A DNA stretch of 64,000 nt from CBDUEV01 sp965366365 (GCA_965366365.1 CBDUEV010000005.1:24112-88111); one strand, 5' to 3'. Shown: positions 55,401 to 64,000, numbered from the stretch's first letter. Notes: generated from the sequence alone by a model not told the origin. Made by a program: numbers and translations.

Positions 55401-56153
55401 ATGCAGGAAGTCTCGATATTCACCGCGTTCTTCTTTGGAGCGCTCTCGTTCATCTCACCCTGTGTGCTGCCGCTGCTTCCTGGCTACCTCAGTCTCATGT
55501 CCGGCTATTCGGTGGCCGACCTCCAGGCGGGGAAAGGCTCGGCCTGGCGAATGGCGTGGGTGACTGGGCTGTTCGTTGCTGGTTTCACCGTCGTGTTCGT
55601 GGCGCTGGGAGCGTCGGCGACTTCCCTCGGGGGGTTCTTCCGCGACAACCTCACCACGGCGACCGTGATCGCGGGGTGGGTCGTGCTGGCTTTTGGCGTC
55701 ATCATCGTGGCGTCGGCCGTCACCAACGCGGGATGGCTGCAGAACCTCATGAGAGAGCGGCGGGTCGACGCCAACCCGAGCCGGCTCGGCAAGTTCGCTC
55801 CACCGGTGATGGGAGTGGCGTTCGGGTTCGCCTGGACGCCATGCATCGGTCCGGTGCTTGGGGGCATTCTGACCCTGGCCGCCACCCAGGAGACCGTCGG
55901 CGAAGGCATGATCCTGCTCCTGGCCTATTCGGCCGGTCTGGGCATTCCTTTCATGGCAGCCGGCGTAGGGATGTCTCGGGCCTTTCGAGCGATGGCGCTC
56001 TTTCGCAAGCATCTCCGAACCATCAACATCGCCTCTGGCGCCATGCTGGCCGGGTTCGGGGTGCTCATGATCACCAACCAGGTCTTCCGGCTCTCGGTGT
56101 GGGTCTCGGATTTCATGGACGCCATCGGCCTCGATTCCCTCACCGCCATCTAG
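55401..56153 (+). CDS. ccdA: Cytochrome c biogenesis protein CcdA
   Basis: This 250-residue protein of the DsbD/CcdA family has six membrane helices and two redox cysteines in paired motifs, FISPCVLPLLPG (helix 1) and FAWTPCIGPVLGG (helix 4). It carries electrons from cytoplasmic thioredoxin to extracytoplasmic thiol proteins. The usual resB and resC partners are not adjacent. It is followed by a strong hairpin. Confidence 0.95.
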   Translation: MQEVSIFTAFFFGALSFISPCVLPLLPGYLSLMSGYSVADLQAGKGSAWRMAWVTGLFVAGFTVVFVALGASATSLGGFFRDNLTTATVIAGWVVLAFGVIIVASAVTNAGWLQNLMRERRVDANPSRLGKFAPPVMGVAFGFAWTPCIGPVLGGILTLAATQETVGEGMILLLAYSAGLGIPFMAAGVGMSRAFRAMALFRKHLRTINIASGAMLAGFGVLMITNQVFRLSVWVSDFMDAIGLDSLTAI

Positions 56154-56199
56154 GCCCGACCACCGCCACCTCCCGCACCGGCCGACCGGGATCGGGCCT
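56152..56199 (+). terminator. Hairpin after ccdA
   Basis: AGGCCCGA (56152-56159) pairs perfectly with TCGGGCCT (56192-56199). An inner CCGG/CCGG pairing shortens the 32-base loop. It begins at the ccdA stop codon. Confidence 0.55.
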
Positions 56200-56238
56200 C
56201 TCGGACCAGCCGTCCCGCCCCGACGGTCCGGCGGTCGG

Positions 56239-56250
56239 TACCCTCAGTTC
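56239..56250 (+). promoter_or_regulatory. Leaderless-type -10 box (TACCCT) of the predicted metalloprotease gene
   Basis: TACCCT at 56239-56244 lies 6 bases before the ATG at 56251. It favours that start over GTG codons at 56350 and 56353. Confidence 0.4.
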
Positions 56251-57798
56251 ATGCTGCCGGCCGAACGACCTGGGAAGGCAGGGAGATCGATTCTCTCTCG
56301 CGGCGCCGCATCCGGTCCGGAAGGGGGGCACAGGGCCGGCGGTGGGCGGGTGGTGGGCCGCCCACGCTCTTGGGCGCTCTGGGCGATGGTCGGATTCTTG
56401 ATACTCATCGGGGCGGCCTGCGACGAAGCGGAGACGCCTGCATCCGAACCGGCCTGGGGGAGCGAGGCCGTCGACTACTTCGGAGCGCTGGCTGAGGCAC
56501 TCACGGAGGACGACTTCTACGGCGTCCTGGATTTCTTCGAACCGACCGCCGCGGTCGAGGATCGCACCAGCCGTTCACGCGGCGCCGTGCAACCCGTCAC
56601 CAACCTCCTCCTCGGCAATCGCGCCGACTTGGCTCGCGAACTGCTCGAGGTGCATCTTGGGCCGTCTGATGCGGTGGCCGTGGTGCGGTGGCCCGACTCA
56701 GGCGACGTCGGCGCCGTCGTGACGACCACCCATGACGGTCTCATCGCCGGTGAAGTGGTGTTCCTCGATGCCGACTCGCTCCTCACCAGTCTGCGGGCTG
56801 CCCCCGAAACCGTGGCCCGCTACGAGACCCTCTATCGCTCGTATGCGGCTGCGTGGGAGTCGGGCGACCCGGACGGAATCGCCGGGCTCTATGCCGAGGA
56901 GGCGACCGTGCGCAGGACGATCTTCGGGGACGATGCCGCCCTGTGGGCCACTGTCCACTCGCCGGGCGACGGCGACGCCTCAGTGCCAATGCTCTTCCTC
57001 GATCCGCTGCGCTACGGGGACGATTCGCAGCGGGCCATCGGGCTCTACGAAGTGACATCGCCGGGCGGATGCAGCTTCGGCGTTGCCATCCGCTGGGACT
57101 TCTCGGGCGATCTGATCGTCCGAGAGGACCGGTACGTCGAGGTGGCCTCGACCCGACTCTGCGACCAGGGCGGGCTGCCGGAGGGGTGGTGGTCCGGACT
57201 GGTCCTACCTGGCCCCCGGGACCTCGTGGTGACCGGTACCATCGCCAGCGCCTCCGGGGTTCCCATTGCCGTTCACAACGGTACCCCGGACCTCGACGCG
57301 GTCGTCGAGTGGGGGCTCGAGCGCTTCCGTGGGGCGGGCCTCGCCGAGCCGAGAGTCGACTCCGTCACCTTCGAGCCGACCCGCATGTGCGAGGGCGTCT
57401 TCGGGCGGGTGGTCGAGGAGCCGGACGGTGAGCGACGCCTCTTCCTGTGCATCGACGGGTCTGAGCTGTGCTCGGAGCAAGGACAATGCGGGCCCGTGGC
57501 GCTCAACATCAAGATGGGTGTGCTGCACGAACTGGGCCACGCATGGATGCTGGATCACACCGATTCGGAAGTGCGCACAGAGTTGTTGCACCATTCTGGT
57601 CGGAGCGTGTGGTCAGACGAGGGGGCTGCCTGGCTGGAGCGCGGTGTCGAATACGCGGCCGAGGTGCTGGCATGGGGTTTGGTGGACGAACCTGTCGTCC
57701 TGGTCCGACTCGCCGATCCACCGTGTCGAGAACTGGCCATTGCCTTCGAGATATTGACCGGCTCGGTACCACAGCCGGCGCAGCCCGATTGCACCTGA
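56251..57798 (+). CDS. Predicted exported metalloprotease with NTF2-like domains
   Basis: This is a 515-residue protein. A membrane helix or signal sequence (about residues 41-57, WALWAMVGFLILIGAAC) is followed by Cys57, a weak lipobox. Two segments resemble SnoaL/NTF2-like domains (YFGALAEALTEDDFYGVLDF and YRSYAAAWESGDPDGIAGLY). The C-terminal domain has a zinc site HELGH at 426-430 and acidic SDEGAAWLERGVEYAAE (Glu457 or Glu463 as third ligand), gluzincin-like. Four cysteines around 395-414 suggest disulfides. The N-terminal region before the helix is unusually long. The function is inferred, and no family name is certain. Confidence 0.7.
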   Translation: MLPAERPGKAGRSILSRGAASGPEGGHRAGGGRVVGRPRSWALWAMVGFLILIGAACDEAETPASEPAWGSEAVDYFGALAEALTEDDFYGVLDFFEPTAAVEDRTSRSRGAVQPVTNLLLGNRADLARELLEVHLGPSDAVAVVRWPDSGDVGAVVTTTHDGLIAGEVVFLDADSLLTSLRAAPETVARYETLYRSYAAAWESGDPDGIAGLYAEEATVRRTIFGDDAALWATVHSPGDGDASVPMLFLDPLRYGDDSQRAIGLYEVTSPGGCSFGVAIRWDFSGDLIVREDRYVEVASTRLCDQGGLPEGWWSGLVLPGPRDLVVTGTIASASGVPIAVHNGTPDLDAVVEWGLERFRGAGLAEPRVDSVTFEPTRMCEGVFGRVVEEPDGERRLFLCIDGSELCSEQGQCGPVALNIKMGVLHELGHAWMLDHTDSEVRTELLHHSGRSVWSDEGAAWLERGVEYAAEVLAWGLVDEPVVLVRLADPPCRELAIAFEILTGSVPQPAQPDCT

Positions 57799-57828
57799 GG
57801 CACCCGGCTCGGCCGGCCCGCCAGGTGC
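57791..57828 (+). terminator. Hairpin after the metalloprotease gene
   Basis: GCACCTG (57791-57797) pairs with CAGGTGC (57822-57828), and an inner CCGGC/GCCGG stem lies inside. It begins at the end of the coding frame. Confidence 0.55.
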
Positions 57829-57853
57829 GAGGTCTGAGGAACGCCGGGAACGC

Positions 57854-57867
57854 TACCCTGCTCGATC
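57854..57867 (+). promoter_or_regulatory. Leaderless-type -10 box (TACCCT) of trpE
   Basis: TACCCT at 57854-57859 lies 8 bases before the trpE ATG at 57868. No leader peptide or attenuator can fit in this gap. Confidence 0.5.
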
Positions 57868-59349
57868 ATGAATGTCGCTCCCGACCTCGAGGCTTTCCTG
57901 GCGTTGGCCGAGGACTACAAGGTGGTTCCGGTCACCTTGGAGGTCCTCGCCGATCGCGAGACGCCCGTGACGGCTTTCGAGAAGCTGGTGGGAGACGCCG
58001 ACGGTTTCCTGTTGGAGTCTGTGGAGGGCGGTGAACGCTGGGCGCAGTGGAGCTTCCTCGGCTGGGACCCCGAGTTCACGTTTGTCGCCAAGAATGGCGC
58101 CGCGCACATCGAAGGCCGGGGGGCCCACGAGGTGGTGCTCGGGTCGGGAGATCCGATGACCATCCTGGAAGAGCTGATCGCCGAATACGACAGTCCCGAC
58201 ATCCCCGGTCTTCCCCCGTTGCATTCGGGAGCCGTCGGGTACCTCGGGTACGACGTCGTGCGGTACACCGAACGCCTGCCGAATCGTCCTCCCGACGACC
58301 GAGATCTGCCTGAGATGATCTGGCAGTTCGTCGGCTCGCTGGCCGCAGTCGACAGATTCCGACAGACCATCACATTGGTCCGCAACGTCTTCGTGGACGA
58401 CGACCCGGCCGCTCAGTACGAGGCGGCAGTCGCCTCCCTGGGGGTCGATGCACGACGACTGGCCGCGGCAGCTGCCTACCGCCCCCAGGCGGCCGCCGTG
58501 CTGGATGTCTCACCGCCGGATCAGGTGGCGTCGACCATGGAGAGAGGCGCCTTCGAGGAGGCCGTACGCCACTGCAAGGAGGCGATCCGCCAGGGAGACG
58601 CATATCAGATCGTGATCAGTCAACGCCTGGTGGTGCCGTTCTCCGGAGAACCATTCGAGGTGTACCGGGCGCTGCGGATCATCAATCCTTCCCCCTTTCT
58701 CTTCTTCGTGCGAGACCCGCGGGTGTCGATCGTCGGCTCATCGCCCGAGCTGATGACCCGGGTGAGAGACGGAATCGCCTACTCCCGGCCCATTGCCGGG
58801 ACTCGGCCGCGCGGCGCCACCGAAGAGGCTGACGCCGCCCTGGCCGACGAACTTCTCGCCGATCCCAAGGAGCGAGCAGAGCATGTCATGCTCATCGACC
58901 TGGCACGAAACGACCTGGGACGGGTCTGTGAGTACGGCTCCGTCCACGTGGACGACCTCATGGTCATCGAACGGTACTCGCACGTCATGCACATCGTCTC
59001 GGGGGTGTCGGGCACACTTCGACCGGGGATGTCGCAGATCGATGTTCTGAGAGCCACGTTCCCGCACGGCACGGTGTCGGGCGCACCGAAGGTCAGGGCC
59101 ATGGAGATCATCGACGAGTTGGAGCCGGTCGCCCGCGGTCCCTACGCAGGGGCGGTGGGATACATCGACTTCTCCGGCAACATCGATACCGCCATCTGTC
59201 TGCGGACGGTGATCGTTGCCGACGAACAGGCATGGGTGCAGGCCGGAGCGGGGCTGGTTGCCGACAGCGACCCGGCCCTGGAGTTCGAGGAGAGCCTCAA
59301 CAAGGCGGCGGCCGCCCTGACCGCCGTGGAGGCCGTGCGTCGTGCCTGA
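57868..59349 (+). CDS. trpE: Anthranilate synthase component I
   Basis: This 493-residue chorismate-using enzyme performs the first step of tryptophan synthesis. LLES at 48-51 is the tryptophan feedback site, and NPSPFLFFV begins at residue 273. SSPELMTRVR, RPIAGTRPRG, EHVMLIDLARNDLG and GTVSGAPKVRAMEIIDELEP are the catalytic and metal-binding blocks. The glutaminase partner trpG is not adjacent. It overlaps the ygfZ-like gene by 8 bases, so they are co-transcribed. Confidence 0.96.
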   Translation: MNVAPDLEAFLALAEDYKVVPVTLEVLADRETPVTAFEKLVGDADGFLLESVEGGERWAQWSFLGWDPEFTFVAKNGAAHIEGRGAHEVVLGSGDPMTILEELIAEYDSPDIPGLPPLHSGAVGYLGYDVVRYTERLPNRPPDDRDLPEMIWQFVGSLAAVDRFRQTITLVRNVFVDDDPAAQYEAAVASLGVDARRLAAAAAYRPQAAAVLDVSPPDQVASTMERGAFEEAVRHCKEAIRQGDAYQIVISQRLVVPFSGEPFEVYRALRIINPSPFLFFVRDPRVSIVGSSPELMTRVRDGIAYSRPIAGTRPRGATEEADAALADELLADPKERAEHVMLIDLARNDLGRVCEYGSVHVDDLMVIERYSHVMHIVSGVSGTLRPGMSQIDVLRATFPHGTVSGAPKVRAMEIIDELEPVARGPYAGAVGYIDFSGNIDTAICLRTVIVADEQAWVQAGAGLVADSDPALEFEESLNKAAAALTAVEAVRRA

Positions 59350-60289
59350 GTATCCGCCTAGTTTCGGGAACGTCACCGCCGAATACGTGGCGTTGCGCGA
59401 CGAGGCGGCCGTGGTTGGCGGCCTCCATGAACTCGTCTGGATCCGCGGCGAAGACGCCGTGTCGTTCCTGCAAGGCATCCTCTCTCAGGATGTGGCGACG
59501 CCGGCTCCGGGCAGTGTGACGCGGACGCTGCTGCTTCAACCCAACGGCAAACTGACCGCCATCGCCTGGCTGCTCAAAGGTGTCGACGAGGTGGGTCTGG
59601 TGGTGGACGCCGGGATGAGCGACACGGTGGTCACCACCCTCAACCGCTACCGCATCAGGGTGAAAGCGACGGTCGAGGCCGATTCCCGGCCCGTGATGGA
59701 GGTGTGGGGGCGTCAGGCCGCCGATGCCGTGATCGCAGACGGGCTCCCGATCCCGTCCGGTTGGGAGCGTGGCGTGGAAGGGGCACTGATCGCCGCTGTG
59801 CCCCTCGGCGGACTGCCGCGCTTCTTCGTGCTCGGTGCCCACCTGACGCCCCGGCAGGCGGGGACCGTCGCCGCCCACGCCATTCGGGTCGAAGCCGGCG
59901 AGCCGATCATGGGCGCCGACCTGTCGGAATCGACGATTCCCCAAGAGAGCGGCCTCGTCGACGCCACGGTTTCTTTCACCAAGGGCTGCTACCTGGGCCA
60001 AGAACTGGTTGCCCGCATCGACAGCCGTGGACACGTGAACCGCCGGTTGGTCGGGGTAGTGGTCGGGGAGAACATCCTGCCGCCCGAGGGGGCCAGCCTC
60101 GTGGCGGTCGGCCGAGAGGTGGGGACGTTGAGCTCGCCGAGCGAGTCCCTGACCCTCAGAGCGCCGATCGGGCTGGCGCTCGTCCGTCGCGAAGTGGCGG
60201 ACGGGGACGAGGTTGAAATCCGCTGGCCGGGCGGCAGCACCGCCGCACAGGTACGCCGGCTGCCCCTGAGCACCTTCGACCAACCATGA
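59342..60289 (+). CDS. ygfZ: YgfZ/GcvT-like folate-binding protein
   Basis: This 315-residue protein of the YgfZ family has the signature KGCYLGQELVARIDSRGHVN (Lys214, Cys216), plus the N-terminal FLQGILSQDV folate-domain segment. YgfZ helps assemble or repair Fe-S clusters with folate. It lacks the full GcvT catalytic set. A GTG start lies inside the trpE end. YgfZ fits with nth and other Fe-S proteins in general, not specifically with trpE. Confidence 0.92.
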   Translation: MPEYPPSFGNVTAEYVALRDEAAVVGGLHELVWIRGEDAVSFLQGILSQDVATPAPGSVTRTLLLQPNGKLTAIAWLLKGVDEVGLVVDAGMSDTVVTTLNRYRIRVKATVEADSRPVMEVWGRQAADAVIADGLPIPSGWERGVEGALIAAVPLGGLPRFFVLGAHLTPRQAGTVAAHAIRVEAGEPIMGADLSESTIPQESGLVDATVSFTKGCYLGQELVARIDSRGHVNRRLVGVVVGENILPPEGASLVAVGREVGTLSSPSESLTLRAPIGLALVRREVADGDEVEIRWPGGSTAAQVRRLPLSTFDQP

Positions 60290-60362
60290 GATTCTCGATC
60301 GGTCTTGTTCTCCCGCCACTCAGCCTGATACTGTGCTCCGTGCATACCAAAGGGGGGATGCT

Positions 60363-61247
60363 TTGAAGGCAATGGTGACCGGCGCCGCCGGTTTTTTGGG
60401 GCCCCATGTGGCCCAACGTCTGCTCGACGACGGATTCGACGTCACGGCCTACGATCTCCGGAAGTACGAACATTCGGACGTTCGGTCGATCGAAGGAGAC
60501 CTGCTCGACGCCGAATCGGTGGCCAAGGCGGCGGCCGGAGTCGACGTGATCTGTCATGTCGGCGCGATCGGCGACGTCTACCTGGCGGGTGAGCAACCGG
60601 CGCTCGCCGCCTCCGTCAATGTGACGGGAACGGCGATCATCGCCGAGGCCGCACGAAACGAAGGCGCCCGAGTGGTGTACGCCTCCACGTGGGAAGTGTA
60701 CGGCGAGCCGGTCTACGAACCGCTCGATGAGCAGCACCGCTGCGCCCCCGACCACCCCTACAACATCACGAAGCTGGCCGGCGAAAGCATGTTGCTGGCC
60801 GCCGACCACCTGCACGACGTGCCTGTCCTGGCATTGCGGCTGGGCACGGCGTATGGCCCGGGTCTCCGGCCCAATTCGGTATTCCGGATCTTCATCGATC
60901 GGGCCCGGAAGGGCGAGCCCCTCACGATTCAGGGTGACGGGTCCCAATGTCGCCAGTTCACTCATGCGCGTGACATCGCCCGTGCCTTCTCGATGGCCGC
61001 CAAGTCGGAGCTGAGAGGGATGGCGCTCAACACCGTGGCGCCTGAGGCGGTTTCCATCAAGGAACTGGCCGAGATCGTGGTGGAGCGGTTCCCCACCGAA
61101 CTCACCTTCGGGCCTCCCCGTCCGGGCGACGTCCCGCCGGCCGCCGTCTCGGGAGCGCTCATCGAGGAGAAATTGGGTTGGGTCGCCGATATCCCGTTCA
61201 AGGACGGTATGTCCGAATTGATGGACTCGGTCGTCGAGGGAGCGTGA
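60363..61247 (+). CDS. NAD-dependent sugar-nucleotide epimerase/dehydratase
   Basis: This 294-residue extended SDR begins KAMVTGAAGFLGPHVAQRLL (Gly-rich NAD site). ICHVGAIGDVYLA and VVYASTWEVYGEP supply the catalytic Ser/Thr, and HPYNITKLAGE the Tyr-Lys pair. It would modify a nucleotide sugar for surface glycans. A TTG at 60363 is chosen because GGGGGG lies 5-10 bases upstream and the family starts there. It leads the polysaccharide-type operon. Confidence 0.88.
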   Translation: MKAMVTGAAGFLGPHVAQRLLDDGFDVTAYDLRKYEHSDVRSIEGDLLDAESVAKAAAGVDVICHVGAIGDVYLAGEQPALAASVNVTGTAIIAEAARNEGARVVYASTWEVYGEPVYEPLDEQHRCAPDHPYNITKLAGESMLLAADHLHDVPVLALRLGTAYGPGLRPNSVFRIFIDRARKGEPLTIQGDGSQCRQFTHARDIARAFSMAAKSELRGMALNTVAPEAVSIKELAEIVVERFPTELTFGPPRPGDVPPAAVSGALIEEKLGWVADIPFKDGMSELMDSVVEGA

Positions 61248-61254
61248 GCGCCGG

Positions 61255-62355
61255 GTGGGACAACGCCCGATCGTCCTCATTCTCATCAAAGGCCTGGGGC
61301 TGGGCGGCGCGGAGCGCCTGATCTCCGAAGCCGTCCCCATCTGGGACCGCACCCGGTTCGATTATCGAGTCGCCTACCTCCTTCCCTGGAAGGACCAGCT
61401 CGTCGAAGAGATCGTCGCTCAGGGCATTCCGGTCACCCTGGTGGGGACCGGCCGCATGGGCCCGGCCGTGGCGAGAGGCTTGCGTCGGCTGATCGTCGAG
61501 TCCGGCGCCGATCTCGTGCACGTTCACTCACCGGCCGTGGCCGTCCTCGCCCGCCTCGTGTCCCCCGTCCCCGTCGTGTACACCGAGCACAATCTGGCGG
61601 ACTCCTACCGGCAACCGACCAGAACCCTGAATCGTCTCACCTATGCGAAGAACGCCAACGTCGTGGCGGTGTCAGAGGCCGTGGCAGGCTCGGTGTCCGG
61701 CTTCTCCGGCTCCGCCGCCCGGGTTATCGAAAACGGCGTGGCGTGCCATGTGACCGACGAGGAGCGGTTGGCGGTGCGCGACGAGCTGGAACTGAACGGC
61801 GGCCGGAGGTTGATCGTCCACGTCGGAAACATCCGTCCCTACAAGGGGCATCGGACACTCCTGGCTGCCAGCGAGATCATGGGGCGGGAGCACCCCGACG
61901 TGCTCACCGTCTCGGTGGGAGGGGAGAAGTTCCCCGGGGATCTGGAAGCGCTCCGCGCCGAAGCCCGTCAGAAGGGTCTCGCCGAGAGTGTGCGGTTCCT
62001 GGGGCGGCGAGATGATGCCCGCGCCTTCTTGGCAGCGGCGGACATCGTGGTCAATCCGTCGGATGTCGAGGGCCTTCCCGTGGCGGTTCTCGAAGCGATG
62101 GCCCTTGGGCGCCCCATTGTCGCCACGGCGGTGGGAGGCGTCCCGGACCTGATCATCAACGAGAAGACAGGGCTGCTCACCGAGCCGGGGGACGCCAACG
62201 GCCTGGCTGACGCCATCGGTCGTCTGCTGGCTCGTCCGGATTGGGCGACGGCTCTGGGCGCCGAGGCGAAAGTCGCCGTCGAGCGGGATCACGGACTCGA
62301 ACCGATGGTCCGAGCCGTGGAGCAGGTGTACGAGGAGACTCTGCGTGCCGGGTGA
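61255..62355 (+). CDS. Family 4 (GT-B) glycosyltransferase
   Basis: This 366-residue protein has an N-terminal domain starting IVLILIKGLGLGGAERLI, central TEHNLADSY, and a GT4 C-terminal domain with VGNIRPYKGH, FLGRRDDARAFLAAADIVVN and the donor-binding EGLPVAVLEAMALGRPIV. It transfers a sugar from a nucleotide donor in glycan assembly. GTG start. It overlaps the acetyltransferase by 11 bases. Confidence 0.92.
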   Translation: MGQRPIVLILIKGLGLGGAERLISEAVPIWDRTRFDYRVAYLLPWKDQLVEEIVAQGIPVTLVGTGRMGPAVARGLRRLIVESGADLVHVHSPAVAVLARLVSPVPVVYTEHNLADSYRQPTRTLNRLTYAKNANVVAVSEAVAGSVSGFSGSAARVIENGVACHVTDEERLAVRDELELNGGRRLIVHVGNIRPYKGHRTLLAASEIMGREHPDVLTVSVGGEKFPGDLEALRAEARQKGLAESVRFLGRRDDARAFLAAADIVVNPSDVEGLPVAVLEAMALGRPIVATAVGGVPDLIINEKTGLLTEPGDANGLADAIGRLLARPDWATALGAEAKVAVERDHGLEPMVRAVEQVYEETLRAG

Positions 62356-63298
62356 GGTCGCCGTTCGCCCATTCGATGAAGCAGACCTTCCGGCCGTCTT
62401 GGACGTGATGCGGGCGGCGCTCGGTGAACCGCCCGGTCTGGGCAGGACACCGGAACTGTTTGCCTGGAAGCACCTCGAGAACCCCTTCGGTCGCTCGCTG
62501 ATGCTCGTCGCCGAATCCGAGGGCGTGATCGCCGGTTTCCGTGCCTTCATGCGCTGGGAGCTTCTCTCGCCGACGGGCACCCTCCTGAGCTGCGTGCGCG
62601 CCGTCGACACCGCCACCCACCCCGATTTCCAGCGACGGGGGATCTTCCGCACACTCACCATGGCCGGTATCGAGATGGCCACGGACGACGGCGTCGATCT
62701 CATCTTCAACACTCCCAACGAGAAATCGGGGGCTGGTTACCTGACCATGGGATGGCAACGGGTGGGTCCGATCGGCATCATGGCTCGCCCCGGGCGAGGT
62801 CTCCTTGGCCTCGGAGGTGGCACCTGGCCGGAGCCGCGCGCTTGGTCGCCGGCCGACACGATCGAGGAGGGAGGCCTCGACGTTCTGGCACAAGGACACG
62901 GGCGCGGCCTCGCCACCCCTCGATCCAGGGACTACTACCGGTGGCGATTCGCCGCACATCCGACCGGCACCTACGTCGTCGCTGCAGAGCCCGACGGCGC
63001 CGCGGTCGGGAGACTCAATACGCGGAACGGCCGTCGCGAACTGGTCATCTCGGAACTGGGTGGTGCACGGGCGCCCCGCATGGTGCGCACGCTTATTCGG
63101 CGGTTCAGGCCCGATTACACGGTGGCATGGTTCTCGGCAGACACGGCGGAGAGACGGTGGGCGATGGCCGGTGGACTGCTCCCGGTGCCCCGGGTGTCCG
63201 CCCTCACCTTGGTGGCGCGGCCGCTCCGTCCGCTCGAAGTCGAGGTGGGCGTACCCGCCGCATGGGACCTCGGCTTGGGAGATCTCGAACTCCTCTGA
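62345..63298 (+). CDS. GNAT-family acetyltransferase
   Basis: This 317-residue protein has an N-terminal GNAT domain with the acetyl-CoA motif VDTATHPDFQRRGIFRTLTM (Arg-Arg-Gly-Ile-Phe loop) and NTPNEKSGAGYLTMGWQ. A second, less recognised half (about residues 170-317) may be another degenerate GNAT-like domain. It possibly acylates a sugar of the adjacent glycan locus. GTG start inside the glycosyltransferase gene. Confidence 0.85.
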   Translation: MPGEVAVRPFDEADLPAVLDVMRAALGEPPGLGRTPELFAWKHLENPFGRSLMLVAESEGVIAGFRAFMRWELLSPTGTLLSCVRAVDTATHPDFQRRGIFRTLTMAGIEMATDDGVDLIFNTPNEKSGAGYLTMGWQRVGPIGIMARPGRGLLGLGGGTWPEPRAWSPADTIEEGGLDVLAQGHGRGLATPRSRDYYRWRFAAHPTGTYVVAAEPDGAAVGRLNTRNGRRELVISELGGARAPRMVRTLIRRFRPDYTVAWFSADTAERRWAMAGGLLPVPRVSALTLVARPLRPLEVEVGVPAAWDLGLGDLELL

Positions 63299-63301
63299 TC
63301 G

Positions 63302-64000
63302 TCACTCCTCGGAGGCGGGCAGCCAGGGACCGAACGCGAGAAGTGCGACCGAGCCGATACCGAACACGGCGACCATGACGAAGCCCCACCCCGCCCCTAG
63401 TTCGGTGCCGATGATGACGGCCACCGCCACGAAGAACACTTGAGCGAGCGCAGTGATCAACGCCACAGCCGGCACCGTCAATCCCCGGGCGTGCAGCCGG
63501 TCGTAGATGTGGTTGCGGTCGCCGGCGAAGAGCGGCCGACGGGCGAGGAACCGGCGAAGCACTGTGCTGGCCAGGTCGAGGAGAAACACCCCGAGCAGGC
63601 CCAGCCCGACCCCGATCTCCAGAAGCGCCTCCGAGCCGGACGCCTGGCCGGTCCCGACGATGATCGCCACCAGGAAGAGGGCGACGGAGTAGGCGCCGTT
63701 GTCGCCGAGGAACACCCTGGCCGGGTGCCAGTTGAAGAGGAGGAACCCGACCAGAGCAGCCGCCAGCACGAGGCCGAGGGTGTGATCGAGTTGGCGGGAG
63801 GCGGCCAGAGCGGCGCCACCCAGGGCGGTCACCAATGCCGCTGAGCCGGCCAAGCCGTCGAGGCCGTCGAAGAGGTTCACGGCGTTCACCGCCACCACGA
63901 CCACGACGCCGACCATGGCGGCTGCGGTCCATCCCCGTTCGCCTCCCACTCCGAGGGCGAGAAGTGCGCCGGCGACCGCCTCCACCCCGAGGCGCGTGAG
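63302..64000 (-). CDS. WecA/TagO-like polyprenyl-phosphate glycosyl-1-phosphate transferase (5' part beyond the window)
   Basis: This reads open from the right edge (LTRLGVEAVAGALLALG) to a stop at 63302. Motifs are NAVNLFDGLDGLAGS, FLGDNGAYSVALFL and the sugar-binding histidine loop DRNHIYDRLHARG, as in WecA, TagO and other members of the MraY superfamily. It starts a lipid-linked glycan by moving a sugar-phosphate to undecaprenyl phosphate. The N-terminal helices lie outside the window. Confidence 0.92.
   Translation of the reverse strand, partial: LTRLGVEAVAGALLALGVGGERGWTAAAMVGVVVVVAVNAVNLFDGLDGLAGSAALVTALGGAALAASRQLDHTLGLVLAAALVGFLLFNWHPARVFLGDNGAYSVALFLVAIIVGTGQASGSEALLEIGVGLGLLGVFLLDLASTVLRRFLARRPLFAGDRNHIYDRLHARGLTVPAVALITALAQVFFVAVAVIIGTELGAGWGFVMVAVFGIGSVALLAFGPWLPASEE

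Overview
This is a 64 kb chromosomal segment from a GC-rich bacterium of the phylum Actinomycetota. The evidence is gene content and order. A DUF3040 gene and dinB lie near mraZ. The division cluster has no ftsA but carries sepF, yggT and a Wag31-type divIVA after ftsZ. There is a long eukaryote-like isoleucyl-tRNA synthetase, a SARP regulator and an adjacent pair of ArsA/Get3-like ATPases. A deep-branching class such as Acidimicrobiia is my best guess, but sequence reading alone cannot settle that. No tRNA, rRNA, CRISPR array, prophage or insertion sequence was recognised. Nearly every base is coding, and many genes overlap as ATGA or GTGA.

Layout. 1-15.5 kb: a SARP regulator cut by the left edge, a DUF4242 protein, DNA polymerase IV, a DUF3040 membrane protein, a MerR regulator, the MoxR-DUF58-transglutaminase operon on the minus strand, two unknown coupled genes, a resolvase-fold protein that lacks key arginines beside an HNH endonuclease, a secreted protein, a universal stress protein, a short-chain dehydrogenase and a DEAD-box helicase. 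15.5-33 kb: the dcw cluster, in the order mraZ, rsmH, ftsL, pbpB/ftsI, murE, mraY, murD, ftsW, murG, murC, murB, ftsQ, ftsZ, pgeF, yggS, sepF, yggT, divIVA. murF is absent from its usual place. A phased array of GTGG boxes, very probably the MraZ operator, precedes mraZ. 33-43 kb: ileS (minus strand), then a DUF167 gene, a DksA/TraR-like gene, lspA, an RluA-family pseudouridine synthase, a rhomboid protease and dnaE. 43-64 kb: a RimK-type ligase fused to an RCK_C domain, the ArsA pair, a DUF885 protein, a two-domain ThyX, an xpt-thioesterase-EamA operon, nth, two efflux-type transporters, ccdA, a predicted secreted metalloprotease, trpE-ygfZ and the edge of a surface-polysaccharide locus (epimerase, glycosyltransferase, acetyltransferase and a WecA-like transferase cut by the right edge).

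How the genes work together. The dcw block supplies cytoplasmic peptidoglycan precursor synthesis (MurC, MurD, MurE, MurB), the lipid steps (MraY, MurG), septal polymerisation (FtsW, FtsI), divisome assembly (FtsL, FtsQ, FtsZ, SepF) and polar or septal scaffolding (DivIVA). The meso-diaminopimelate signature of MurE predicts a meso-DAP peptide.

Signals beyond the genes. A TANNNT -10 box lies 6-9 bases before the start codon of about a dozen genes, which predicts widespread leaderless transcription and helps fix several starts. The most unusual protein is the tandem ThyX: each half keeps a different part of the normally single active-site signature.
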